A stretch of 64,000 bases of DNA, taken from Pseudomonas fluorescens (lineage in GTDB: Bacteria; Pseudomonadota; Gammaproteobacteria; Pseudomonadales; Pseudomonadaceae). Made by a program: the position numbers and the translations under genes. Location: the NCBI RefSeq assembly GCF_003732425.1, contig NZ_MOBX01000015.1, forward strand, positions 700,303 through 764,302, written 5' to 3'. How positions within the stretch are numbered: the stretch's first letter is position 1; every line of letters begins with the position of its first letter. The notes under the pieces were generated by a model, which was not told where the DNA came from, searched no databases, and saw nothing but the letters and a program-made list of their open reading frames with translations. Of this stretch, positions 17,947 to 25,414 are shown one piece after another.

Positions 17947-18022
17947 AAAAGATCGCAGCCTTCGGCAGCTCCTACAGGAGTAGGCATTGCAATGCAGGAG
18001 CTGCCGAAGGCTGCGATCTTTT
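17947..18022. repeat. Palindromic repeat, GATCGCAGCCTTCGGCAG family
   Basis: Inverted arms AAAGATCGCAGCCTTCGGC and GCCGAAGGCTGCGATCTTT surround about 30 bases. A second copy of the family, in opposite arm order, lies at 49789-49871. It lies between the amidase and permease genes and could form a stable stem in the transcript. Confidence 0.85.
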
Positions 18023-18027
18023 GATCT

Positions 18028-18849
18028 TCAGCGCGCAGGAATCAGCAACTCGCGCAGCCCGGAAGCGTGCTCCAGCACCTCCCCCGGCAACTTCAAACGC
18101 TGATCATCCAGATAGCGATAGTCCTTGCGCGCAGTCTCCAGTTGAGCGAAATCCAGCTCGACGCTGAACGTGCCTTCTTCACGCCCCGCTTCGAACAGCA
18201 ACGTCCCCAGCGGATCGACCAGCGCGCTGCCACCGGCAAACATCAAACCGTCATCCCCGGCCTCGACGCGATTGACCATCAACGCAAAGGCCTGATTCTC
18301 CTGCGCCCGGGCCATGATCGCGGTGCGGTGAGTCGGCGCGTACGGGTCCATGTTGCCGTTGGTCACGATCAACAGTTCGGCCCCCAGTTGCGCCAAGGCG
18401 CGGGCCGATTCCGGGAATTCAATGTCGTAGCAAATCAACAGGCCAACGCGCACGCCGTTCCACTCGCACGTGGCATAGCGGTCACCGGCCTCGAACACGC
18501 CGCGATCCGACGCCCACAAATGCGTCTTGCGGTATTTCAGGGCGATGCCTTCAGGGGTGAGCAGCAGCGTGGTGTTGTAGAAGCGACCGTTGTCGTGCTC
18601 GGCCATGCCGATCACCACGGCAATGTTGCGTTCGCGGGCGGCGGCCAGCACCGCGCTGACGGTCGGGCCGTCCACGGGCTCGGCGATCTGCGCAACGGTT
18701 TCAGCGGTCGGGAAGCCCATCAGGTGGGTTTCCGGGAACACGATCAATTGCGTGTCGGCCGCGCACGCGGCAATCGCGGCCAGTGCGCGTTCGAGGTTGT
18801 AGGCCGTGGCATTGTCACGGCCCGCCAGTTGCGCGAGTTCGACTTTCAT
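18028..18849 (-). CDS. Nitrilase-superfamily amidase (RamA-like carbon-nitrogen hydrolase)
   Basis: 273 residues covering one CN-hydrolase domain with the Glu-Lys-Cys triad visible: E in VFPETHL (about 40), K in YRKTHLW (about 109), C in LLICYDIEFPE (about 142). The start MKVELAQLAGRDNATAYNLE and the block NMDPYAPTHRTAIMARAQEN resemble the R-stereoselective amidase RamA from a Pseudomonas strain as I remember it; N-carbamoylputrescine amidase is a related alternative, attractive because of the PuuP-like neighbour. It hydrolyses a carbon-nitrogen bond in the cytoplasm. A LuxR-type regulator is divergent, 125 bp away, and may control it. Confidence 0.85.
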   Translation of the reverse strand: MKVELAQLAGRDNATAYNLERALAAIAACAADTQLIVFPETHLMGFPTAETVAQIAEPVDGPTVSAVLAAARERNIAVVIGMAEHDNGRFYNTTLLLTPEGIALKYRKTHLWASDRGVFEAGDRYATCEWNGVRVGLLICYDIEFPESARALAQLGAELLIVTNGNMDPYAPTHRTAIMARAQENQAFALMVNRVEAGDDGLMFAGGSALVDPLGTLLFEAGREEGTFSVELDFAQLETARKDYRYLDDQRLKLPGEVLEHASGLRELLIPAR

Positions 18850-18974
18850 GGGAATTCCTTGTGATGAGCATCGGGCGCTGAAAGATTGCCCGGTCGCTGC
18901 CTGTGGGCCAGTATGCGCAGCAAGCAGCCGGCCAGGAAATCACGCGGCCGGGGTAACCCGATAGGGGTAGATCG

Positions 18975-19775
18975 ATGACACTTTCGTTTGACGACATCAC
19001 CTGGCATCGCGCCGTCGGGCAACTGATCGACGCGCTCGACAAGCCGAATTTCTGGGCGCAACTGATGCGTCTGCTCGACCAGTACGTGCCGTTCGATAGC
19101 TGGGTAGCGCTGCTGTTCAGCGCCGATCAACGCCCGCAGGTCTTCGCCGAATGCCCCGGCGAAGACGGCAGTCCCGATCAGTTGTTCCAGGATTACCTGC
19201 GCGGTCTGTACCTGCTCGATCCGTTCTACATTGCCTGCCGCGAGCAGTCGCGCACCGGGTTGTATCGCCTGTCGGAGGTGGCGCCGGAGCATTTCGAACT
19301 GACCGAGTATTACCAGCGATACTTTCGTCTGAATGTCGTGGCGGACGAAATCCAGTTCAATTGTCAGCTCGCAGGCGAGCGCACGCTGTGCCTGTCGCTG
19401 GGCAGTGAAAAACGTTTCACTGGCGAACAGATTGCGCTGCTGTCTTTGATTCAGCCTTGGGTGCTGGGCCTGTTGCGCCAGCGCCTGCCGTACGAGATCA
19501 ACGAAACCGTGGCCCTCGCCACCGCCCCCGCGCCGACCGATTGGCGGGTGCAACTGGAGGCCTCGGTGCAGCAACTCAAAGGCGCGCAACTGACGGCCCG
19601 CGAGCTGGATGTCGGGCGTTTGATGCTCAGCGGTTGCTCCAGTAAAGAAATCGCCCGTAAGCTGGAAATCTCCGTAGAAACCGTGAAAGTCCATAAGAAA
19701 CACATGTACAGCAAGCTGGGGATCAAATCCCAGTCCGAGCTGTTTTCGATTTTTCTCCAGGCACAAAACGCCTGA
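18975..19775 (+). CDS. LuxR-family transcriptional regulator
   Basis: 266 residues: an N-terminal sensory region (about 1-185) with no family I can name, then a LuxR-type helix-turn-helix at about 200-262 (LTARELDVGRLMLSGCSSKE, then IARKLEISVETVKVHKKHMY). The autoinducer-domain residues of LuxR/LasR are not evident, so quorum sensing is not supported. RBS AGGGGT before the ATG. Divergent from the amidase gene, which with the permease is the likely target. Confidence 0.85.
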   Translation: MTLSFDDITWHRAVGQLIDALDKPNFWAQLMRLLDQYVPFDSWVALLFSADQRPQVFAECPGEDGSPDQLFQDYLRGLYLLDPFYIACREQSRTGLYRLSEVAPEHFELTEYYQRYFRLNVVADEIQFNCQLAGERTLCLSLGSEKRFTGEQIALLSLIQPWVLGLLRQRLPYEINETVALATAPAPTDWRVQLEASVQQLKGAQLTARELDVGRLMLSGCSSKEIARKLEISVETVKVHKKHMYSKLGIKSQSELFSIFLQAQNA

Positions 19776-19802
19776 AACGCGTTCCTGTGGCAATAGATCC
19801 CG

Positions 19803-19949
19803 TGTGGCGAGGGAGCTTGTCGAATCGTCGCACCGTCCCGCACGGCTGCGCAGCAGTCGCAAATACTGAATATGCGGTGTTTCAGGTAGACCGTAACTGC
19901 AGTTTTTGGGGCTGCTTCGCAACCCAGCGGGAGCAAGCTCCCTCGCCAC
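19803..19949. repeat. REPIN-like element, GTGGCGAGGGAGC family (long form)
   Basis: Outer arms GTGGCGAGGGAGCTTG and CAAGCTCCCTCGCCAC, with internal conserved blocks GGCTGCGCAGCAGTCGCAAA and GGGGCTGCTTCGCA, about 147 bases in all. The left arm has diverged after the first 16 bases. Further copies: 23479 (variant), 24234, 25046, 44410, 55161; minimal form at 24444. Confidence 0.85.
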
Positions 19950-19999
19950 AAAAGCAAACGTGCCATTGCCAATTTTCAAGTCCGAACCAAGGAAACCGT

Positions 20000-21619
20000 A
20001 TGAGCCTGTCACTCCTGAGCCGCTACGCCTTCTTTGCCGTCTGCGTGATTTTCACCCTCGCCAGCCTGCCCTTCCTCGACCACGACTGGCTGTGGCCCAT
20101 CACCGCCGTCACCGGTGTGCTGAGCCTGATCGGTCTGTTCGACCTGCTGCAAAGCCCGCACGCGGTGCGTCGCAATTACCCGATCCTCGGCAACATCCGC
20201 TATCTGGTCGAAGGCATCCGCCCGGAAATCCGCCAATACTTGCTGGAGTCCGACAGCGATGCCCTGCCCTTCTCCCGTGCGCAACGTTCGCTGGTCTATT
20301 CGCGAGCGAAAAACGAAACCGCCGACAAACCGTTCGGCACGCTGATCGATGTCTATCAATCCGGTTTCGAATTCATCGGCCACTCGATGCGTCCGGCGCC
20401 GTTGAGCGACCCGAGCAGTTTCCGCGTCACCGTTGGTGGCCCGCAGTGCAGCCAGCCGTACTCGGCCTCGGTGTTCAACATTTCGGCGATGAGCTTCGGC
20501 TCGCTCAGCGCCAACGCCATTCGCGCGTTGAACCAAGGCGCGAAACTCGGCAACTTCGCCCACGACACTGGCGAAGGCAGCATCAGCCCCTATCACCGCG
20601 AACACGGCGGCGACCTGACCTGGGAACTGGGCAGCGGCTACTTCGGTTGCCGCACCAGCGACGGCCGTTTCGACCCGGAACGCTTCGCCACCCAGGCGCA
20701 GAACCCGCAAGTGCGGATGATCGAAATCAAGATGAGCCAGGGCGCCAAACCCGGCCACGGCGGGATCCTGCCCAAGCACAAAGTCACCAAGGAAATCGCC
20801 GAAACACGCGGCATCCTGATGGGCGAAGACTGCGTGTCGCCGTCGCGTCACAGCGCGTTTTCCACACCGATCGAAATGATGCAGTTCATCCAGCAACTGC
20901 GTGAACTGTCCGGCGGCAAACCGGTGGGCTTCAAGTTCTGCCTCGGCCATCCGTGGGAGTTCATGGGTATCGCCAAAGCCATGCTGGAAACCGGCATCCT
21001 GCCGGACTTCATCGTCGTCGACGGCAAGGAAGGTGGCACCGGCGCCGCGCCGGTCGAGTTCACTGACCACATCGGCGTGCCGATGCGCGAGGGCCTGCTG
21101 TTTGTGCACAACACCCTGGTCGGCCTGAACCTGCGCGACAAGATCAAACTCGGCGCCAGCGGCAAGATCGTCAGCGCCTTCGACATCGCCAGCGTGCTGG
21201 CCATCGGCGCTGACTGGGCCAACTCGGCACGCGGCTTCATGTTCGCCATCGGCTGCATCCAGTCGCAAAGCTGCCACACCAACAAATGCCCGACCGGCGT
21301 GGCCACGCAGGACGCCTTGCGCCAACGCGCGCTGGTGGTGCCAGACAAAGCGCAGCGAGTTTTCAATTTCCATCGCAACACGCTCAAGGCACTGGCAGAA
21401 ATGCTTGCCGCTGCCGGCCTCGAACATCCGTCGCAACTGTCGGCCAAGCACCTGGTGCGGCGCATGTCAGCGACCGAGATCAAGTTGTTCTCGCAGTTGC
21501 ACGTGTTCCTGAAACCGGGGGAATTGCTCACCGGGGAAGTGAATGGCGAGTTTTACTCGCGGATGTGGCAGATGGCGCGGGCGGACAGTTTTGAGCCGCA
21601 GGACGTGGCGGCAGCGTAA
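20000..21619 (+). CDS. FMN-binding glutamate synthase-family protein
   Basis: 539 residues: two N-terminal hydrophobic segments (about 5-50) anchor it in the membrane, followed by a single glutamate-synthase central/FMN barrel domain (SAMSFGSLSANAIRALNQGA, then the FMN-phosphate region and the Fe-S-like cluster C-x5-C-x4-C in GCIQSQSCHTNKCPTG). It lacks the glutamine amidotransferase domain of true GltB, so it is not a complete glutamate synthase; the physiological reaction is unknown. ATG 20000 is chosen because AAGGAAACC precedes it; upstream sequence in frame is REPIN-like. Confidence 0.88.
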   Translation: MSLSLLSRYAFFAVCVIFTLASLPFLDHDWLWPITAVTGVLSLIGLFDLLQSPHAVRRNYPILGNIRYLVEGIRPEIRQYLLESDSDALPFSRAQRSLVYSRAKNETADKPFGTLIDVYQSGFEFIGHSMRPAPLSDPSSFRVTVGGPQCSQPYSASVFNISAMSFGSLSANAIRALNQGAKLGNFAHDTGEGSISPYHREHGGDLTWELGSGYFGCRTSDGRFDPERFATQAQNPQVRMIEIKMSQGAKPGHGGILPKHKVTKEIAETRGILMGEDCVSPSRHSAFSTPIEMMQFIQQLRELSGGKPVGFKFCLGHPWEFMGIAKAMLETGILPDFIVVDGKEGGTGAAPVEFTDHIGVPMREGLLFVHNTLVGLNLRDKIKLGASGKIVSAFDIASVLAIGADWANSARGFMFAIGCIQSQSCHTNKCPTGVATQDALRQRALVVPDKAQRVFNFHRNTLKALAEMLAAAGLEHPSQLSAKHLVRRMSATEIKLFSQLHVFLKPGELLTGEVNGEFYSRMWQMARADSFEPQDVAAA

Positions 21620-21661
21620 ATCCTTTCAGTGCCTGGCCAGTTGGCCTTACTCAAAAATGCA

Positions 21662-21698
21662 AAAGCCCCGATCTCTCGATCGGGGCTTTGTTGTTTTT
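21662..21698. terminator. Rho-independent terminator
   Basis: AAAGCCCCGATC-TCTC-GATCGGGGCTTT hairpin followed by TGTTGTTTTT on the + strand, with an A-rich left flank. It lies between the convergent glutamate-synthase-like gene and the permease gene at 21710 and can serve both. Confidence 0.88.
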
Positions 21699-21709
21699 AC
21701 CGTTACAAC

Positions 21710-23131
21710 TTACGAAGCCGAACGCACTGCACCTTGCGTTACGTTGTTCGGTTGCAGCTTGAACACGTAGAACAACACGGTCAGCAGCACCAGGAACGCC
21801 GGCCCCACATAAAGCGCCACGCGGGTGTCCGGGAAGTACGCCATCAGGCCGACCACCAGCACTAAAAATGCCAGCGCAAAGTACGAGCTGAGCGGGTACA
21901 GCCACATCTTGTATTTGAGGCCGGCACGTTCGCTGGCGCTCAGGCCTTTGCGGAATTTCAGCTGGGCCAGCAGGATCATCACCCAGGTCCAGATCGCGCC
22001 GAAGGTGGCAATCGAGGTCACCCAGACAAAGACTTTCTCCGGCACCAGATAGTTGAGCATTACGCCCAAGAGCAACACCGCAATCGACAGCAACAGCGCT
22101 CGACGCGGCACGCCATTATTCGATGTTTTGGCAAAACCCGCCGGTGCCTGGCCATTCTGCGCCAGGCTGTAGAGCATGCGCCCGGTGCTGAAGATGCCAC
22201 CGTTGCACGACGACAGCGCCGCAGTGATTACCACGAAGTTGATGATGCCGGCGGCGGTCTTGATGCCCAGACGCTCGAAGGTCATCACGAACGGACTGCC
22301 TTGGGTGCCGATTTCGTTCCACGGGTAGATCGACAGAATCACGAACAGTGCGCCGACGTAGAACAGCAGAATCCGCCAGAACACCGAGCCGATCGCATCG
22401 GGAATGGTCTTTTGCGGGTTCTTCGCTTCACCGGCGGTCAGGCCGATCATCTCCACGCCGAGGTAGGCGAACATGACCATTTGCAGGGACATCAGCACGC
22501 CGGTTACGCCGTTGGGCATAAAGCCGCCGTGGGCCCACAGGTTGGAAATCCCCAGCGCTACGCCGTCATTGCCGAAGCCGAAAGCGATGATGCCGACGCC
22601 GCCGATCACCATGGCAATGATGGTGACGATCTTGATCAGGGCGAACCAGAATTCGAATTCACCGAAGGCCTTCACCGCGATCAGGTTGACCGAGCCCATG
22701 CTGATCAGCGCCGCGAGGGCCCAGATCCAGCGCGGCACATCGGGGAACCAGATGCCCATGTACACGGCCACCGCCGTGATTTCCGCGACGCAAGTCACCA
22801 GCCACAGGAACCAGTAATTCCAGCCAGTGAGGAAGCCCGCCAATGGGCCGAGATAGTCTTGCGCGTAACGGCTGAACGAGCCGGCGACCGGATTATGCAC
22901 GGCCATTTCGCCGAGGGCGCGCATGATCACCAGGATCGCCAGACCACCCAGAATGTAGGACAGCATGATCGCCGGGCCGGCCATTTCGATGGCCTTGGCG
23001 GAACCTAAAAACAGACCGACGCCGATACAGGCTCCGAGCGCCATCAGGCGAATATGCCGTTCGCCGAGTTCGCGTTTGAGCGGACCGCCCTGAGCGGTGT
23101 CGCCGTGAGGCAGGTGATTGCCAACTGGCAT
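21710..23131 (-). CDS. Amino-acid permease of the AAT family (ProY/HutT-like)
   Basis: 473 residues, about 12 transmembrane segments. The N-terminal block RHIRLMALGACIGVGLFLGS and SLQMVMFAYLGVEMIGLTAG are typical of the AAT branch of the APC superfamily, and the overall sequence reads close to E. coli ProY. Proline or histidine are the usual substrates of close relatives, taken up by proton symport; no hut or put genes are adjacent, so specificity is open. The leader contains a GCAA-loop hairpin (23237-23258). Confidence 0.87.
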   Translation of the reverse strand: MPVGNHLPHGDTAQGGPLKRELGERHIRLMALGACIGVGLFLGSAKAIEMAGPAIMLSYILGGLAILVIMRALGEMAVHNPVAGSFSRYAQDYLGPLAGFLTGWNYWFLWLVTCVAEITAVAVYMGIWFPDVPRWIWALAALISMGSVNLIAVKAFGEFEFWFALIKIVTIIAMVIGGVGIIAFGFGNDGVALGISNLWAHGGFMPNGVTGVLMSLQMVMFAYLGVEMIGLTAGEAKNPQKTIPDAIGSVFWRILLFYVGALFVILSIYPWNEIGTQGSPFVMTFERLGIKTAAGIINFVVITAALSSCNGGIFSTGRMLYSLAQNGQAPAGFAKTSNNGVPRRALLLSIAVLLLGVMLNYLVPEKVFVWVTSIATFGAIWTWVMILLAQLKFRKGLSASERAGLKYKMWLYPLSSYFALAFLVLVVGLMAYFPDTRVALYVGPAFLVLLTVLFYVFKLQPNNVTQGAVRSAS

Positions 23132-23236
23132 AGGGGTGCAACCTCGTCTTGTTATTGGATATGACCACCGAGTTCGAAGCGTCGGCCGGTAAGCCTTGGC
23201 TGCCGTGAAACCGCGCCTGCCTCGTGGGCAAACGCG

Positions 23237-23258
23237 TCTTGCAGGGCAACCTGCAAGA
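23237..23258. promoter_or_regulatory. Leader hairpin upstream of the permease gene
   Basis: TCTTGCAGG-GCAA-CCTGCAAGA is a perfect 9-bp stem with a four-base loop, about 106 bases upstream of the permease start at 23131. No T-run follows it on either strand, so it is not a normal terminator. It may be a dyad operator or an mRNA leader structure. Confidence 0.4.
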
Positions 23259-23478
23259 TCAGCGGGGCGTGCAGTATAAAAAGCCTTGGGCAGGCGATTT
23301 CACTCTATAAACCACAACATTCAGCGACAACTCTCGGCTAAAGCCCGGTTTGCGGAGAGGCATTACCTGCTTTACGTAGGAATATTCGCCACCGAAAAAG
23401 CCGCCGAGTATTGCACAGCATTGGTGCATCGTCATGCCCCGGACCGGCTATCTCAATATCCCCGAAGCGCCAAATCTT

Positions 23479-23606
23479 GTGGCGAGGGGATTTATCCCCG
23501 TCCGGCTGCGCAGCAGTCGTAAAACCGGACATGAGGTGCATCAGGTAAACCGAATAGCCAGAACCAGGCTGCTTCGCAGCCCAACGGGGATAAATCCCCT
23601 CGCCAC
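23479..23606. repeat. REPIN-like element, GTGGCGAGGGGATTTATCC variant
   Basis: Outer arms GTGGCGAGGGGATTTATCCC and GGGATAAATCCCCTCGCCAC with internal GGCTGCGCAGCAGTCG and GGCTGCTTCGCAGCC. Same long-form architecture as the other GTGGCGAGG copies, but the arm core is ATTTATCC instead of AGCTTGCTCC. It lies 160 bases upstream of the first RAYT gene. The rest of the 636-bp stretch 23132-23767 shows only the hairpin above and no gene. Confidence 0.85.
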
Positions 23607-23767
23607 AGATCTCATCTCGCCACCGATAAATCCTTCATCCCAAATAAATCGGTTAGCCATAAATACTTCGTCAAATTCAGAAATTTCACTCAGTCATTGC
23701 CGCTCCGAGTCGGGTAATCACGCACTAGCCTTTGGAAATCTGATAAACGAACGCAAGGAAGCTAAAC

Positions 23768-24226
23768 GTGGCAGTCCAACCAAACTCTCACCGTCTACGC
23801 CAAGGTCGATACTCGGAAACCGGCCGCGCCTACTTCATCACCTCTGTGGTTCACGAACGCCAACCCGTATTTTCAGATTGGCAAACAGGTCGACTGCTGG
23901 TAGCAGAACTTCGCAAAGCTCATGAAGAAGGACGTGCAGAGTCAATTGCCTGGGTTGTCATGCCTGACCATTTTCATTGGTTGATGCAACTTCAAAACGG
24001 CACGCTTGGAGAGGTCATTGGCGGAATAAAGGCGCGTTGCACGCATGCTGTTAATCAGAAGACCGGGCGACAGGGGGCGTTGTGGCAAAGCGGCTATCAT
24101 GATCGTGCCATCCGCGATGGTGAGGATTTGAAACCGTTCGCCCGCTACATCGTCGCCAATCCCCTGCGGGCCGGACTAGTCGAAAAGATAGGCGACTACC
24201 CACTCTGGGATGCCTGCAGGCTCTGA
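23768..24226 (+). CDS. REP-associated tyrosine transposase (RAYT), copy 1
   Basis: 152 residues of the TnpA-REP/Y1-HUH class. The HUH pair is H68-x-H70 (VMPDHFHWL) and the candidate nucleophile is Y127 in FARYIVANPLRAGLV. Such enzymes cut and join REP sequences in single-stranded DNA and are thought to spread REPINs. GTG start with AAGGAAG upstream. It is flanked by REPIN-type elements at 23479 and 24234, the second beginning 7 bases after its stop. Residue pattern suggests an intact, potentially active protein. Confidence 0.93.
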   Translation: MAVQPNSHRLRQGRYSETGRAYFITSVVHERQPVFSDWQTGRLLVAELRKAHEEGRAESIAWVVMPDHFHWLMQLQNGTLGEVIGGIKARCTHAVNQKTGRQGALWQSGYHDRAIRDGEDLKPFARYIVANPLRAGLVEKIGDYPLWDACRL

Positions 24227-24437
24227 CTCCCCTGTGGCGAGGGAGCTTGCTCCCGCTCGGCTGCGCAGCAGTCGCAACCCCTCAATCTGCGGTGTTTCAG
24301 ACAAACCGCTATCGCAGGGTTTGGGCCTGCTGCGCAGTCCAGCGGGAGCAAGCTCCCTCGCCACACAAGTGTTCCTGCACGGCTCTATTCTTCATTGGGG
24401 CAATTCCACAGTCAGGCACCCTTTCTAAATGGCTCAG
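24142..24437. repeat. Direct repeat shared by the two RAYT loci (left copy)
   Basis: From the last 28 codons of RAYT copy 1 through the stop, the REPIN and the following segment to CCTTTCTAAATGGCTC, this region nearly repeats 24955-25250. The coding part differs by only a base or two; the downstream spacer has scattered changes. The more upstream parts of the two genes are clearly less alike, so the boundary is sharp. Confidence 0.85.
24234..24364. repeat. REPIN-like element, GTGGCGAGGGAGC family (long form)
   Basis: Arms GTGGCGAGGGAGCTTGCTCC and GGAGCAAGCTCCCTCGCCAC with internal GGCTGCGCAGCAGTCGC and CTGCTGCGCAGTCC. Near-identical to the copy at 25046-25176; both start right after a RAYT stop codon. 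Confidence 0.9.
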
Positions 24438-24443
24438 CCCCCT

Positions 24444-24471
24444 GTGGCGAGGGAGCTTGCTCCCTCGCCAC
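24444..24471. repeat. Minimal REP palindrome
   Basis: GTGGCGAGGGAGC-TT-GCTCCCTCGCCAC: a 28-base, perfectly self-complementary single hairpin lacking the spacer found in the long forms. It sits between the two RAYT genes and looks like a REPIN whose interior was deleted between the arms. Confidence 0.85.
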
Positions 24472-24579
24472 AAAAACATTGCCTGCACAACCATCGGAAT
24501 CGTCTGACAGCCATCTCAGACTCAACTCAGATACTCAACATCTAGCGTAAGAGGGAGCCAACAACACGGACGCAACGGA

Positions 24580-25038
24580 ATGCGCAACCATCTAAACTCA
24601 CATCGACTTCGACTAGGACGCTGCTCAGAACCTGGACGCGCTTATCTGATCACTGCGGTGGTTTATCAGCGCCGTCAGATCTTCAGTGACTGGCGACTGG
24701 GTCGATTGCTGGTAGCAGAACTTAAACGAGCCCATGAACAGAGGTGGGTCAATTCGATTGCCTGGGTGGTGATGCCAGATCACTTCCATTGGCTGGTTCA
24801 ATTGGAAGGAATGCATCTGCAACCACTCATGCAGGCAGTGAAATCCCGTAGCACGCTTTCGATCAATCGCGCGCTGAACCGAAAAGGTGCCTTCTGGCAA
24901 AGTGGCTACCACGACCGCGCCATCCGCGACGGACAATGTTTGCGTCCCTATGCCCGCTACATCGTCGCCAATCCCCTGCGGGCCGGACTAGTCGAAAAGA
25001 TAGGCGACTACCCACTCTGGGATGCCTGCTGGCTCTGA
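24580..25038 (+). CDS. REP-associated tyrosine transposase (RAYT), copy 2
   Basis: 152 residues, same architecture and length as copy 1: HUH motif H68-x-H70 (VMPDHFHWL) and Y127 in YARYIVANPLRAGLV. The N-terminal two thirds differ clearly from copy 1 (roughly 60 per cent similar by eye) while the last 28 codons are nearly identical, pointing to gene conversion or recombination at the 3-prime end. No strong Shine-Dalgarno is seen before the ATG. A REPIN starts 7 bases after the stop, as in copy 1. Confidence 0.93.
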   Translation: MRNHLNSHRLRLGRCSEPGRAYLITAVVYQRRQIFSDWRLGRLLVAELKRAHEQRWVNSIAWVVMPDHFHWLVQLEGMHLQPLMQAVKSRSTLSINRALNRKGAFWQSGYHDRAIRDGQCLRPYARYIVANPLRAGLVEKIGDYPLWDACWL

Positions 25039-25045
25039 CTCCCCT

Positions 25046-25176
25046 GTGGCGAGGGAGCTTGCTCCCGCTCGGCTGCGCAGCAGTCGCCAATCCCCAATCT
25101 GCGGTGTTTCAGAGAAACCGCAATCACAGGGTTTGGGCCTGCTGCGCAGTCCAGCGGGAGCAAGCTCCCTCGCCAC
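25046..25176. repeat. REPIN-like element, GTGGCGAGGGAGC family (long form)
   Basis: Same arms and interior as 24234-24364, immediately downstream of RAYT copy 2. The following 238 bases up to the penicillin-binding protein gene hold the end of the direct repeat and no gene. Confidence 0.9.
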
Positions 25177-25414
25177 ACAAGTGTTCCTGCACGGTTCGAT
25201 CATTCATTTGGGCAACTCAACAGCCAGGCACCCTTTCTAAATGGCTCCCCCCTTGCCACAGAGTTGGCTGCAGACTCATTTCGCCCCGCCGCTGACCTTT
25301 CAGATTTATTCAGCAACCACCCCTCGCCCGCCCTTCACATTTTTTTCACCACGCGCAACCACCGTCTAAGCTTCAGACAAGTCCGATCAATCTGCGTGAA
25401 TGGATCAATCGACT

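Noticed and set aside
23479..25176. CRISPR array from the regularly repeated palindromes
   Set aside because: Spacing is irregular, repeats are paired inverted arms and no cas genes exist; these are REPINs beside RAYT genes.
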